From Thermoanaerobaculia bacterium (GTDB lineage Bacteria; Acidobacteriota; Thermoanaerobaculia; UBA5066), in NCBI GenBank assembly GCA_022071945.1, contig JAJVIN010000015.1, forward strand, positions 33,501 to 97,500: a DNA stretch of 64,000 nt, given 5' to 3'. The position numbers were made by a program, and so were the translations under genes. Below, piece after piece: positions 26,996-36,119 of this stretch. Under the pieces are notes generated by a model. The model saw only the letters and a program-made list of their open reading frames with translations, was not told the origin of the DNA and did no database searches. How positions within the stretch are numbered: the first letter of the stretch is position 1; each line of letters opens with the position of its first letter.

Positions 26996-28210
26996 ATGAT
27001 CATGGTACGGAATCAAGGACGGCCGCGGCTCTACGACGCGATCTTGCGAGACCATCTGGCCCGGAACCGGCAGATGGCTTTCGTATCCGGCCCCCGGCAG
27101 GTCGGGAAGACGACGGTGTGCCGAGCACTGGGAGATTCCTACTTCAGCTGGGACAACACCGACGACCGCAGAATTCTCATTCGCGGTCCCGCCGCCGTAG
27201 CCCACGAGCTGGGACTCGATCGCCTCCGGACCGCCACGCCCGTCGCCGTCTTCGACGAACTCCACAAGCACACCAAGTGGAAGGCCTTTCTGAAGGGGTT
27301 CTTCGACACGTACGAGGACCGTGTCCGGGTGATCGTCACGGGGAGTTCACGCCTCGATGTCTTCCGGCGTGGAGGCGACAGCCTCATGGGACGCTACTTC
27401 CTCTACCGGATGCACCCGTGGTCCGCTGGAGAGGCTCTCCGGACCTCGCTGCCGGAGCAGACGATCGCACCGCCCGGGGAACCATCGCCACAGGATTGGG
27501 AGGCCCTCTGGGAGCACGGCGGGTTTCCGGAGCCCTTTCTGAAGAGAGACTCCCGGTTCACCCGCCGGTGGCGTTCCCTGCGGCTCCGTCAGCTGTCGAG
27601 AGAGGATCTGCGCGAGATCACGAGAGTGAAGGACATCGGGATCGTCGAGACCCTCACACAGATTCTCTCGGAGAGGAGCTCGTCGCAGCTGGTGTACTCG
27701 AATCTGGGGCAAGAGATCGGAGTTTCCGTGGACACGGTCAAGCGCTGGGTCGATCTGCTCTGCCGCCTGCACTTCGGCTTTCTCGTTCGGCCCTGGTTCC
27801 AGAACGTCGCGAAGGCGTTGAGAAAGGAGCCAAAGTGGTTTCTTTCGGACTGGAGCGGCCTCGCCGGAGACGGTCCTCGCGCGGAGACATTCGTCGCCTG
27901 TCACTTGCTGAAGGCGGTGGACACGTGGACGGACCTGGGCCTCGGCGACTTCGAACTCAGATACCTACGAGACAAGCAGAAGCGAGAAGTCGACTTTCTC
28001 GTGGTGCGGGATCGAGTCCCCTGGTTCCTTGTCGAAGTCAAGATGTCCGACGTCTCTCTCTCGCCTGCCCTGAGGCATTTCCAAGAAGCCACGAAAGCAC
28101 GGCACGCCTTCCAGGCAGTGATGAATCTCCCCTTCGAGAATGTGGATTGCTTCGGGACCACACGGCCGTGCGTCGTCCCCGCCCGCACGTTTCTGACTCA
28201 GCTACCCTGA
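26996..28210 (+). CDS. AAA+ ATPase with DUF4143 domain
   Basis: A 404-aa ATPase of the widespread AAA_14/DUF4143 family. Walker A GPRQVGKT is at 32-39 and Walker B AVFDELH near 84-90, and a sensor-like ITGSSRLD segment (VIVTGSSRLD) follows. The C-terminal DUF4143 part (about 200-380) includes a winged-helix-like stretch (SVDTVKRWVDLL) and ends in a restriction-nuclease-like motif, REVDFLVVRDRVPWFLVEVK. Function is unknown in general; links with toxin-antitoxin-like or mobile loci have been proposed. No partner gene is adjacent. An alternative ATG lies at 27002. A perfect palindrome covers its translation start region. Confidence 0.88.
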   Translation: MIMVRNQGRPRLYDAILRDHLARNRQMAFVSGPRQVGKTTVCRALGDSYFSWDNTDDRRILIRGPAAVAHELGLDRLRTATPVAVFDELHKHTKWKAFLKGFFDTYEDRVRVIVTGSSRLDVFRRGGDSLMGRYFLYRMHPWSAGEALRTSLPEQTIAPPGEPSPQDWEALWEHGGFPEPFLKRDSRFTRRWRSLRLRQLSREDLREITRVKDIGIVETLTQILSERSSSQLVYSNLGQEIGVSVDTVKRWVDLLCRLHFGFLVRPWFQNVAKALRKEPKWFLSDWSGLAGDGPRAETFVACHLLKAVDTWTDLGLGDFELRYLRDKQKREVDFLVVRDRVPWFLVEVKMSDVSLSPALRHFQEATKARHAFQAVMNLPFENVDCFGTTRPCVVPARTFLTQLP

Positions 28211-28277
28211 CGGACCTGAGACGGAGCGGCCCTTGCTCCTCGGGACTCCGAGGAAGCCGGCGCAGAGCCGCCGCCGG

Positions 28278-28967
28278 TCATGGGTGTTCCGAAGGCCACC
28301 CGCGAATCAGCGCCCCCAGCGCCGCCTCGAACTCTTGCACGAAGTCGAGATCGAAGGGGGCAAGCGCCGGGTCGGAGCCCAGGGCCGCCTTAACGGCCGC
28401 GGACGGTCGCGACATCTGAAGAAGCCCTATCGCAAGGGCGTGGGTCCGCAGGATGAACGAGAAGCCGTCCCCCGCCCTGCCCCCGGGAAGATGCCTCTCG
28501 AATGTCGCCGCCACCGGGGCCATGGTCTCCGCAAGACGCCTCTTGAAACGCAGTGCCGTCTCGACATCGATGTTCCGCTCGAGAACGGCGTGCAAGAGAG
28601 GCAGGAGCCGCGTCAGAAGCGGCCGCGCCGAAAGGCTCCGCGCCACGAAGCCAGGAAGGCTCGCCCCGCTCCCGGCAATCGCCGCCTCGGCAACTGCCGC
28701 CTCGTCGGCCACCGGCACCAGCTCGGCGAACCAGTCCCCGATCTCGCGAGTCAGGAGCTCGAGAAAAAGCGCCTCCTTCGTCGCGAAGTACCTGTATGGC
28801 GTCCCCTTCGCGACCCCGGCCTCCTCGGCGACCCGGGCCATCGTCACGGCCTCGTAGTCGTCGCGAGAAAAGACCCGCGCCGCCGCATCCAGTACCTGAT
28901 CGCGGCGAAGGTCCTTCTCGTTCTCCGAACGGGCCCGGATGAACTTCCCGGCTTCTCGGTCAGCCAT
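28278..28967 (-). CDS. TetR-family transcriptional repressor
   Basis: A 229-aa regulator. The N-terminal helix-turn-helix (about 15-65) is typical: ILDAAARVFSRDDYEAVTMARVAEEAGVAKGTPYRYFATKEALFLELL. The rest is an all-helical ligand and dimer domain. It overlaps the 3' end of the SDR gene by 8 bp, so the two are co-transcribed and coupled. Two TGACC-N3-GGTCA sites in the operon promoter are its likely operators, giving autoregulation. The ligand may be a substrate of the SDR. Confidence 0.93.
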   Translation of the reverse strand: MADREAGKFIRARSENEKDLRRDQVLDAAARVFSRDDYEAVTMARVAEEAGVAKGTPYRYFATKEALFLELLTREIGDWFAELVPVADEAAVAEAAIAGSGASLPGFVARSLSARPLLTRLLPLLHAVLERNIDVETALRFKRRLAETMAPVAATFERHLPGGRAGDGFSFILRTHALAIGLLQMSRPSAAVKAALGSDPALAPFDLDFVQEFEAALGALIRGWPSEHP

Positions 28968-29838
28968 TCGCCCCGCCCCGCCCCGGCTGCGGGAACTGAG
29001 TCTTCAGGAAGAAGTCCCAAACACCATCCGGCAGCATCGCCCTCTGGGTCATGAGGAGATGCGCCGAGAGAGTGACCCGGTAACGGGCCTTCGGACACTT
29101 CGTGGAAAGCGCGCGCTCGATCACCGCGGCCACATCTTCGCCGCTCCCGCCCAAGAGCGCGAGCGGGCCCTTCTCGTACGCCTCCTTCGTCGCCTTCGCC
29201 ACCGTGTCCGTGAAGGTCCCGTACGGCCCCTCTGCCTTCTTCACCGCCCCGATACTCGAAACAGCCGCCTCGCTGAACTCGGTCTTGATGAGACCTGGCT
29301 GGATGAGGACGACGTCGACCCCGAACCCCTTCACCTCGAACCGGAGCGCGTCGGAGATCGCCTCCACCGCGTACTTTGTCGAGTGGTAGATCCCTCCTCC
29401 AGGGAAGGTCAGGACTCCCCCCATCGAACCGATGTTGACGATCCGGCCATATCCCTGCCGCCTCATTCCGGGCAACACCAGCTGGCACATCCGGACGAGA
29501 CCGAAGACGTTCGTCTCGTACTGCTTCCGGATCCTCTCGATCGGAATCTCTTCGATCGGCCCCGACTGACTGTATCCCGCGTTGTTGATCAGGATTCCGA
29601 CCGCCCCCTCGGCCTTCTCCACGGCCGCGACGGCGCTCGCCATGGAAGCCTCGTCGTTCACGTCCAGAGCAAGAGTCTTGCAGCCCGCCTGTGCCAGGTC
29701 CTTCAATGTCTCCGGACGCCGCGCCGTCGCGTAGACCGTGTAACCCGCCTTCACGAGCCTCAACGCCGTCGCGTGCCCGATCCCCGACGAACATCCCGTG
29801 ATCAGAACCGCCTTCGAAATCCCGCTCTTCTTCTTCAT
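28960..29838 (-). CDS. Short-chain dehydrogenase/reductase (classical SDR)
   Basis: A 292-aa NAD(P)-dependent oxidoreductase. The dinucleotide-binding motif is GCSSGIG (Gly15, Gly19, Gly21), NNAG lies near 86, and the catalytic Ser138 with Tyr151-x-x-x-Lys155 (YHSTK) is intact. Arg39-Arg40 after the second strand suggests preference for NADP(H). The C-terminal extension resembles oxidoreductases for retinol- or steroid-like lipids, but the substrate is not known. It is the first gene of the SDR-TetR operon and is divergent from a DinB-like gene. Confidence 0.93.
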   Translation of the reverse strand: MKKKSGISKAVLITGCSSGIGHATALRLVKAGYTVYATARRPETLKDLAQAGCKTLALDVNDEASMASAVAAVEKAEGAVGILINNAGYSQSGPIEEIPIERIRKQYETNVFGLVRMCQLVLPGMRRQGYGRIVNIGSMGGVLTFPGGGIYHSTKYAVEAISDALRFEVKGFGVDVVLIQPGLIKTEFSEAAVSSIGAVKKAEGPYGTFTDTVAKATKEAYEKGPLALLGGSGEDVAAVIERALSTKCPKARYRVTLSAHLLMTQRAMLPDGVWDFFLKTQFPQPGRGGANG

Positions 29839-29872
29839 TCCCTGCTCCTGACTCAGCTCGGCAAAATATTAA

Positions 29873-29916
29873 TGACCTTCGGTCACTAATATTGGTGACC
29901 ACGGGTCATTTGTCAA
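29873..29916 (-). promoter_or_regulatory. SDR-TetR operon promoter with two TetR-type operators
   Basis: On the minus strand TTGACA (29916-29911), a 17-bp spacer and AATATT (29893-29888) form a promoter. Operator 1, TGACCACGGGTCA (29896-29908 on the plus strand), lies inside the spacer. Operator 2, TGACCTTCGGTCA (29873-29885), covers the predicted start site. Both share TGACC-N3-GGTCA, with centres 23 bp apart, about two helical turns. Binding would block the polymerase directly. Confidence 0.8.
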
Positions 29917-29966
29917 GGGTGCCGGACGAAGTTTTTCAGCGATAAGCTGACGGCCGGAGGATCACG

Positions 29967-30449
29967 ATGAGTGCGGACGCCACCCGGTCATTTCTCAGAC
30001 ACACCGTCGCCACGCTGGCTTACCGGGCGAACAAGTCGATCAAGGGGGCGCCGCCCGAGTTCGCGACCTACTCGCCCGGAGAGAGGCCCCGCCCGCCGCT
30101 GAAGATCCTGTCGCACATGGGAGACCTCCTCGACTGGGCCCTGAGCATGGCCACGGGCGAGAAGGTCTGGAAGGAGAGCCAGCCGACGGACTGGGACGCG
30201 GAGGTCTCGCGCTTCTTCGCGTCGATCGAGCGCTTCGACGAGTTCCTCGGCTCGGGTTCGCCGCTCGAGTGCACGTGCGAGAAGCTCTTCCAGGGCCCGA
30301 TCGCCGACGCGATCTCGCACACGGGGCAGCTCGCCATGCTGAGGCGTCTCTCCGGAGCGCCGATCAAGGCGGAGAACTACTTCAAGGCTGCCGTGGAGAT
30401 CGGCCGGGTCGGTCCCGATCAAACTCCGCCCAAGTTCGAGTTCGACTGA
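29967..30449 (+). CDS. DinB-like four-helix-bundle protein
   Basis: A 160-aa protein of the DinB/YfiT-like superfamily of metal-binding four-helix bundles, some of which are thiol-dependent transferases (bacillithiol or mycothiol). Candidate metal ligands are His in KILSHMGDLLDWAL (about residue 50) and His in DAISHTGQLAMLRRL (about 117). GGAGG lies eight bases upstream of the ATG. The TetR operators lie about 60-90 bp upstream, so it may be co-regulated with the SDR operon. Confidence 0.75.
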   Translation: MSADATRSFLRHTVATLAYRANKSIKGAPPEFATYSPGERPRPPLKILSHMGDLLDWALSMATGEKVWKESQPTDWDAEVSRFFASIERFDEFLGSGSPLECTCEKLFQGPIADAISHTGQLAMLRRLSGAPIKAENYFKAAVEIGRVGPDQTPPKFEFD

Positions 30450-30552
30450 CCCCCGCCCAGAGCCGGCGCGCCCCCCGGACTCTCGGGCGAAGACTTGACG
30501 TTCGTCACCGAAATCCCCGCCACGGTATGTTGGAGTCCCACAGATCTGGACT

Positions 30553-31368
30553 TCAGAGATCCGCGGCGGACAAGAAGGCCTCGAAGCCATCGAGGAACCG
30601 GGAGAGCCGGGCTCGGAACTCTCCCCGCTGGTCCGGCCCCGTTGCCAGGAGGCCCTCGACTGACTCCTCGAACCTCTCGGGCCGGGCCGTGCAGAGCCGT
30701 GAGGCCAGCTCGAGGAGCCGTTTCTCGCCCGGATGGGGAACGCGGTTCACGGCGAACAAGATGTCGAATGCGCTGGCGAGGAGGGCGGCCAGCCGGTGGT
30801 TCACGCTGATCCAGTCGCTCCTGCCGAGGGCCTTGCCGATCTGGACCTCGTACGACGAGAGGTTCGGCCGCATGACGGCCCAGTTCTTCCTGACAATCGC
30901 CTGCCGGAGCGGCTCGGGATAGTCCACGCGGGTTCGCCCCTGCAAGGCCGCGAACCAGTCGCCTCGGTCGAAGAGAACCTGGCTCGTCAGGACGTTGTGC
31001 CAGAAACAGGTCGTGTACCCCAACGCCGCCTCGTGACGATCGAGAACGGCCGCGATGCGATCCTCCATCCAGGCCGTGGAACGGAACATCACGTCCACAC
31101 AGACACCCGTCGTCTGGTCCACCCACTCGTCTCCGGGCTCCCAGAACTCGTTGCCCAGCTCGGCCGGCCCGACCGGCCGGGAGGCAAGAACCTCCCGGCG
31201 CTGGTCGAGAGTGAGAGGACCGTCGAGGTACACGTAGACGTCGATGTCCGATCCCGCCGACGCTGTTCCCGCGGAGACCGAGCCGCCCAGCGCGACAGCC
31301 GTGACGGCGGGAAATGCCGCGTAGCAAGACGCCAGGGTCTCCGCGAGGGCGATGTGCGGCGAACTCAT
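30553..31368 (-). CDS. Nucleotidyltransferase-like protein (DUF4037 type)
   Basis: A 271-aa protein with a polymerase-beta-like nucleotidyltransferase core: GGSVSAGTASAGSDIDVYVY holds the GS and DxD signature, and a third acidic residue is in VCVDVMF. A helical C-terminal domain follows. Members transfer nucleotides to small molecules, proteins or RNA; the substrate is unknown. The ATG at 31368 overlaps the stop codon of cusA (ATGA), so it is the last gene of the metal-efflux operon by position, although it has no known metal role. Confidence 0.8.
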   Translation of the reverse strand: MSSPHIALAETLASCYAAFPAVTAVALGGSVSAGTASAGSDIDVYVYLDGPLTLDQRREVLASRPVGPAELGNEFWEPGDEWVDQTTGVCVDVMFRSTAWMEDRIAAVLDRHEAALGYTTCFWHNVLTSQVLFDRGDWFAALQGRTRVDYPEPLRQAIVRKNWAVMRPNLSSYEVQIGKALGRSDWISVNHRLAALLASAFDILFAVNRVPHPGEKRLLELASRLCTARPERFEESVEGLLATGPDQRGEFRARLSRFLDGFEAFLSAADL

Positions 31369-34300
31369 GCCTGCGCGGTGGCGGTCACGAGCGGTTCGGG
31401 CGTGGGCTCCTCCGATTTCGGCAGTCCGCGTCCCTTCCACAGCAGGTAGATCGGGGGATAGACGAGCAGCTCCAGAAGGAACGAAGTCACGAGGCCGCCG
31501 ACCATCGGGGCGGCGATTCGCTTCATCACGTCCGAACCCGCGCCGGTTGCCCACATGATCGGGAGCAAGCCGACGAACGCGGCCATCACGGTCATCGCCT
31601 TCGGGCGAATCCGCTTCACCGCGCCGTGGATGATCGCCTCGACCAGATCCGCCTTGTTGCGCATCAGCCCCTTGGCCTTGGCTTCGTCGTAGGCGAGGTC
31701 GAGGAAGAGGAGCATGAAGATGCCGGTCTCGGCGTCAAGGCCCATCAGGGCGATCATGCCGACCCAGACCGCGATCGAGATGTTGTACCCGAGGAGGTAG
31801 AGGAACCAGACGGCCCCGATGATGGAGAAGGGGACGGCGAGGACGATGATGAGGGTCTTCGTCAGCGACCGGGTGTTGGCGTACATGAGCAAGAAGATGA
31901 TGACGAGCGTGATGGGCACGACCGTCTTGAGCCGCTCGCGGACGCGCAGCATGTTCTCGTACTGGCCGCTCCAGACCAGCGTGTAGCCGGTTGGCAGTTT
32001 CACCCGGCGGCTGACCTCCGCCTTGGCCGACTCGACGAAATGGCCGATGTCGACCTTGGACGTGTCGAAGTCGACGTAGACGTATCCCGCGAGCAACCCG
32101 TTCTCGTTGCGGATCATCGACGGTCCCTGGGTCAGGCGGATCGACGAGATCTGCCCGAGCGGGATCTGAGCGCCCGACATCGTCGAGACGAGAACACGCT
32201 CGAGTTTCGACATGTCCTCTCGAAGCTCTCTCGGATAGCGGATGTTCACCGTGTACCGCTCACGCCCCTCTATGGTCGTCGTGACGGCCTCTCCCCCGAC
32301 GGCGCGCATGACGGCCTCGTTGGCGTCCTCGACGGAGAGCCCGTAGCGGGCGAGCGCCTCGCGGTTGAGGTCGAAATCGATGAAGTAGCCGCCGGCCACG
32401 CGCTCCGCGAAGGCCGAGCGTGTCGCCGGCAGGCCCCGCACGACCGACTCCACCTCGGACCCGATCCTCTCGATCTCCTTCAGGTCAGCCCCGAAGATCT
32501 TGATGCCGATCGGGGTCCTTATGCCGGTCGAGAGCATGTCGATGCGGGCCTTGATCGGCATCGTCCAGGCGTTCGTCGTGCCCGGGATCTTCATCGCCTG
32601 GTCGAGTTCGGACACCAGGGCTTCATGCGTGATGTGGTCGGGCCAGTACTCCCGCAGGAAGGACTGCCCCCATGGCGGAAGCTTCTCGACAAAGCCCGAG
32701 TACCACCGTTCCCGCTTTCGCCACTCGCTGACCGGTTTGAGCAGGACCGTGGTCTCCATCATGGAGAAGGGGGCGGGATCCGTCGAGGACTCCGCTCGCC
32801 CCGCCTTGCCGAAGACCCGCTCCACCTCGGGGAACGACTTCATGATCCGGTCCTGTGTCTGCAGGAGCCTCTCGGCCTCGGTGACCGAGATGCCCGGGAG
32901 CGTTGTCGGCATGTAGAGGATGCTCCCCTCGTAGAGCGGAGGCATGAACTCGGACCCGAGCTTGAGGTACACGGGCACCGTGGAGACCATCACCAGAAGC
33001 GCGATCGTGATCGTGACGTACGGGTGCCTGAGGACGGCCCGGCAGGCTGGCTCGTAGATCCGGAAGAGCACGCGGCTGACGGGGTGTCTCTCCTCGGCGT
33101 AGTACCGGCCGACCAGGAACTTGCTGGCGAGCCACGCGAGGGGTTTCGGCCTGAAGGTGAAGGCGTCCATGCGCGTGAAAAGCATGCGCAGGGCCGGATC
33201 GAGAGTGACGGCGAGAAACGCCGCGAGCATCATCGCCAGCGTCTTCGAGTAGGCGAGCGGCTTGAAGAGGCGCCCTTCCTGATCCACGAGGGTGAAGATC
33301 GGGATGAACGAGACGGCCACCACGAGGAGCGAGAAGAAGACTCCCGGACCGACCTCCAGGAGCGCCTGCAGGCGCACCTGGTGGAAGTCGCCCGGCCGCC
33401 CCTCCGCATCCCACAGCTGCAGTTTCTTGTAGGCGTTCTCGACCTCGACGATCGCCCCGTCGACGAGAACGCCGATCGAGATCGCGATGCCGCCGAGGGA
33501 CATGATGTTGACGTTGATTCCCATCAACTCGAGCGGGATGAAGGACAGCAGCACGGAGATCGGGATCGTCAGGATCGGGACGACGGCGCTCGGGAAGTGC
33601 CAGAGGAAGATCAGGATGACGATCGAGACGACGATGATCTCCTCGATGAGCTTTCCCTTGAGGGTGTCAATCGACTGCTCGATCAGCTCGGAGCGGTCGT
33701 ACGTCGTGACGATCTTGACGCCTTCCGGCAGCCCTGGTTCGATCTCCTTCAGGCGCTTCTTGACGCGTTCGATGACGTTCAGGGCGTTCTCGCCGCTTCT
33801 CATCACGACGATCCCGCCGACCGTGTCGCCCTTGCCGTCGAGGTCCGCGACTCCGCGCCGGATGTCCGGCCCCATGGCCACCTGGCCGAGGTCCTTCACG
33901 AGAATCGGGGTTCCCTTCTCGTTCGAGCCGACGACGATCTTGCCGATGTCGTCCTCGCTCCGGATGTAGCCGCGGCCCCGGACCATGAACTCGCGGCCGC
34001 CGAACTCGATCAGGCGTCCGCCGACCTCGCTGTTTCCCTTGCGGATCGCCATCGACACCTGCTCGAGGGAGAGGCCGAAGGCCGAGAGACGGTTCGGGTC
34101 GACCGTCACCTGGTACTGCCTCACGAAGCCCCCGACCGTTGCCACCTCCGCCACGCCGGGCACCGACTGCACCGCGTAGCGCAGGAACCAGTCCTGGTAC
34201 GAGCGAAGCTGGTCGATGGAGTTCTTCCCGTTCTCGTCCACGAGCGCGTACTGGAAGACCCAGCCCACGCCCGTGGCATCGGGGCCGAGTTCCGTCTGGA

Positions 34301-34670
34301 CGCCCTGGGGCAGCCGTCCCTGGATCTTCGAGAGGTACTCGAGGACCCGGGATCGCGCCCAGTAGAGGTCCGTGCCGTCCTCGAAGATGACGTAGACGTA
34401 GGAGAACCCGAAGTCGGAGAAGCCGCGGATCGTCTTGACCTTCGGCGCGCCGAGAAGAGAGGTGACGATGGGATAGGTCACCTGGTCCTCGATGATGTCG
34501 GGACTGCGGTCCCACCTCGAGTAGATGATGACCTGTGTGTCCGAAAGGTCCGGGATCGCATCGAGCGGGAGACGCTTCAGCGAACCAATGGCGATGATGA
34601 TCGCGATGGCGTAGAGAGCGAGAACGAGGTACTTGTTCTCTGCCGAGAACCGGATCAGCTTGTGGATCAT
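31365..34670 (-). CDS. cusA: Heavy-metal RND efflux pump, CusA/CzcA family
   Basis: The 1101-aa inner-membrane proton antiporter of a tripartite pump. Twelve membrane segments and two large periplasmic loops are evident. Family signatures include DLSDTQVIIYSRW and GFSDFGFSYVYVIFEDGTD near the N-terminus, the membrane proton-relay segment LVDGAIVEVENAY, and ARIDMLSTGIRTPIGIK, which is close to CusA/SilA and carries one of the copper/silver-binding Met positions. It is therefore more probably monovalent Cu/Ag than Zn/Co/Cd. The gene follows cusB by 10 bp. Confidence 0.92.
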   Translation of the reverse strand: MIHKLIRFSAENKYLVLALYAIAIIIAIGSLKRLPLDAIPDLSDTQVIIYSRWDRSPDIIEDQVTYPIVTSLLGAPKVKTIRGFSDFGFSYVYVIFEDGTDLYWARSRVLEYLSKIQGRLPQGVQTELGPDATGVGWVFQYALVDENGKNSIDQLRSYQDWFLRYAVQSVPGVAEVATVGGFVRQYQVTVDPNRLSAFGLSLEQVSMAIRKGNSEVGGRLIEFGGREFMVRGRGYIRSEDDIGKIVVGSNEKGTPILVKDLGQVAMGPDIRRGVADLDGKGDTVGGIVVMRSGENALNVIERVKKRLKEIEPGLPEGVKIVTTYDRSELIEQSIDTLKGKLIEEIIVVSIVILIFLWHFPSAVVPILTIPISVLLSFIPLELMGINVNIMSLGGIAISIGVLVDGAIVEVENAYKKLQLWDAEGRPGDFHQVRLQALLEVGPGVFFSLLVVAVSFIPIFTLVDQEGRLFKPLAYSKTLAMMLAAFLAVTLDPALRMLFTRMDAFTFRPKPLAWLASKFLVGRYYAEERHPVSRVLFRIYEPACRAVLRHPYVTITIALLVMVSTVPVYLKLGSEFMPPLYEGSILYMPTTLPGISVTEAERLLQTQDRIMKSFPEVERVFGKAGRAESSTDPAPFSMMETTVLLKPVSEWRKRERWYSGFVEKLPPWGQSFLREYWPDHITHEALVSELDQAMKIPGTTNAWTMPIKARIDMLSTGIRTPIGIKIFGADLKEIERIGSEVESVVRGLPATRSAFAERVAGGYFIDFDLNREALARYGLSVEDANEAVMRAVGGEAVTTTIEGRERYTVNIRYPRELREDMSKLERVLVSTMSGAQIPLGQISSIRLTQGPSMIRNENGLLAGYVYVDFDTSKVDIGHFVESAKAEVSRRVKLPTGYTLVWSGQYENMLRVRERLKTVVPITLVIIFLLMYANTRSLTKTLIIVLAVPFSIIGAVWFLYLLGYNISIAVWVGMIALMGLDAETGIFMLLFLDLAYDEAKAKGLMRNKADLVEAIIHGAVKRIRPKAMTVMAAFVGLLPIMWATGAGSDVMKRIAAPMVGGLVTSFLLELLVYPPIYLLWKGRGLPKSEEPTPEPLVTATAQA

Positions 34671-34680
34671 CGCGGCCCCC

Positions 34681-36108
34681 TCAGTGCTTCTCGTGACCTT
34701 GGGGTGGAGTCGCCACCGCGTCCTTGTCGGACTCCCTCATGGAAAGGAGAGCCGCCTTCAGCCGGGACTCGGAATCGAGCAGGAAGTTGGCCCTCACCGC
34801 CACTTTCTCCCCAGCGGCTAGCCCCGAGAGGATCTCGACGTGCCCCTCGCTCCGGTCACCCGTGACCACCTCGCGCGGCTCGATCTCGCCCTCGTCCTTG
34901 ACGGTGAAGACGATCTTCCTTCTGCCACTGTCGAGCACCGCGTCTTCCGGCAGTTGCAGGACGTTCCGCGCCGGACCGCGCATCACGACGTCCGCGTACA
35001 TCTCGGGCTTGAGTTCCCCTCGAGGATTGAGGAGTTCGAGCCTCACACGGACCGTGCGTGTCTTCTCGTCCACCGACGGGTAGATGTACGTCACGGAGGC
35101 GGGCCACTTCTTCCCGGGCCAGTAGGAGAGCGTCACCTCGGCGGTGTCGCCGATCCGGACCTTCGGGAGTTCGTACTCGTAGACGTCGGCGAGCACCCAG
35201 ACGCGAGAGAGATCGACGATGTCGAAGAGGATGTCGGTCGGCATGACCTTCATGCCATGGAAGGCTGTCCGCCCGACGATCACGCCGCTGATGGGGGCGT
35301 AGACGTCGACGAGCCGCTGGGGTTCGCCCGTCTTCTCGATCTTCTCGATGTCGGCGGGACTGATCTCCCAGAGGAGAAGCCTCTGCCGGGCCGCCTCGAG
35401 GAGATCCTTTCCCCCCGCGGAAACCCCCGGACTCGAGGAGCCCGAGAGCGACTTCGCCGCCCTCAGCGCCAGGAGGTACTCCTTCTGAGTCGCGAAGAGT
35501 TCCGGCGAGTAGAGCGAGGCGAGAGCCTCACCCTTGGTGACGGCCTTGCCCGTGAAATCGGCGTGGACGTGCTCGACGAAGGCCGTGAAGCGCGTGTGGA
35601 CGTGGTGCACCAGGCGCTCGTCGTACGTCACGCGGCCGACGGTGCGGACCGAGACGGAGAGCGGCGCCCGCACGACCTCGACGGTCTTCATTCCAAGGAG
35701 TTGGCGCTTCGTGGCGTCGACGACGATGGAGGCGTGCTCCTTGGAGTCGCTCTTTGAGGAAGTCGATGGCCCCGTCTCGACTACCACGAGATCCATGTGA
35801 CAGATGGGGCACGTGCCCGGCTTGTTCTGAACGATCTCCGGGTGCATCGGGCAGGTGTAGGTCTTCGATTCCTTCTTCGGGGCGGAAGGCTTGGTCTCGA
35901 CGACGACGAGGTCCATGTGGCAGATCGGGCACGTCCCGGGCTTGTCTTGTACGACCTCCGGGTGCATCGGGCACGTGTAGGTCTTCGATTCCTGCGTGGT
36001 GGCGGCGGGTTTGGTCTCGCCCGCCTTCTGGCAGCCGGAGGCGGCGAGAAGGGCGAGAACGACGGCGATAACAAGCGCACCCTGGCGGTGCGAATGGCGG
36101 ATTCTCAT
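34681..36108 (-). CDS. cusB: CusB-type membrane fusion protein with two metal-binding domains
   Basis: A 475-aa periplasmic adaptor linking the RND pump to the outer-membrane channel. The signal peptide ends in the lipobox LAASGC. Two tandem heavy-metal-binding domains follow, each with TYTCPMHPE and PGTCPICHMDL (about 45-80 and 85-125). Then come the barrel-sandwich/lipoyl halves, a short alpha-hairpin and the beta-barrel and membrane-proximal domains. The ATG at 36108 is preceded by AGGAGG; the frame is open further upstream but overlaps the channel gene. Confidence 0.93.
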   Translation of the reverse strand: MRIRHSHRQGALVIAVVLALLAASGCQKAGETKPAATTQESKTYTCPMHPEVVQDKPGTCPICHMDLVVVETKPSAPKKESKTYTCPMHPEIVQNKPGTCPICHMDLVVVETGPSTSSKSDSKEHASIVVDATKRQLLGMKTVEVVRAPLSVSVRTVGRVTYDERLVHHVHTRFTAFVEHVHADFTGKAVTKGEALASLYSPELFATQKEYLLALRAAKSLSGSSSPGVSAGGKDLLEAARQRLLLWEISPADIEKIEKTGEPQRLVDVYAPISGVIVGRTAFHGMKVMPTDILFDIVDLSRVWVLADVYEYELPKVRIGDTAEVTLSYWPGKKWPASVTYIYPSVDEKTRTVRVRLELLNPRGELKPEMYADVVMRGPARNVLQLPEDAVLDSGRRKIVFTVKDEGEIEPREVVTGDRSEGHVEILSGLAAGEKVAVRANFLLDSESRLKAALLSMRESDKDAVATPPQGHEKH

Positions 36109-36119
36109 GTTCTCCCTCC

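Noticed and set aside
26996..28210. DUF4143 ATPase as part of a toxin-antitoxin pair
   Set aside because: No small partner gene is found on either side.
31314..34865. A 1183-codon open frame on the plus strand
   Set aside because: It is antisense to cusA, rich in Arg/Asp/His/Glu from GC-biased codons, with no domain; cusA is a clear family member on the other strand.
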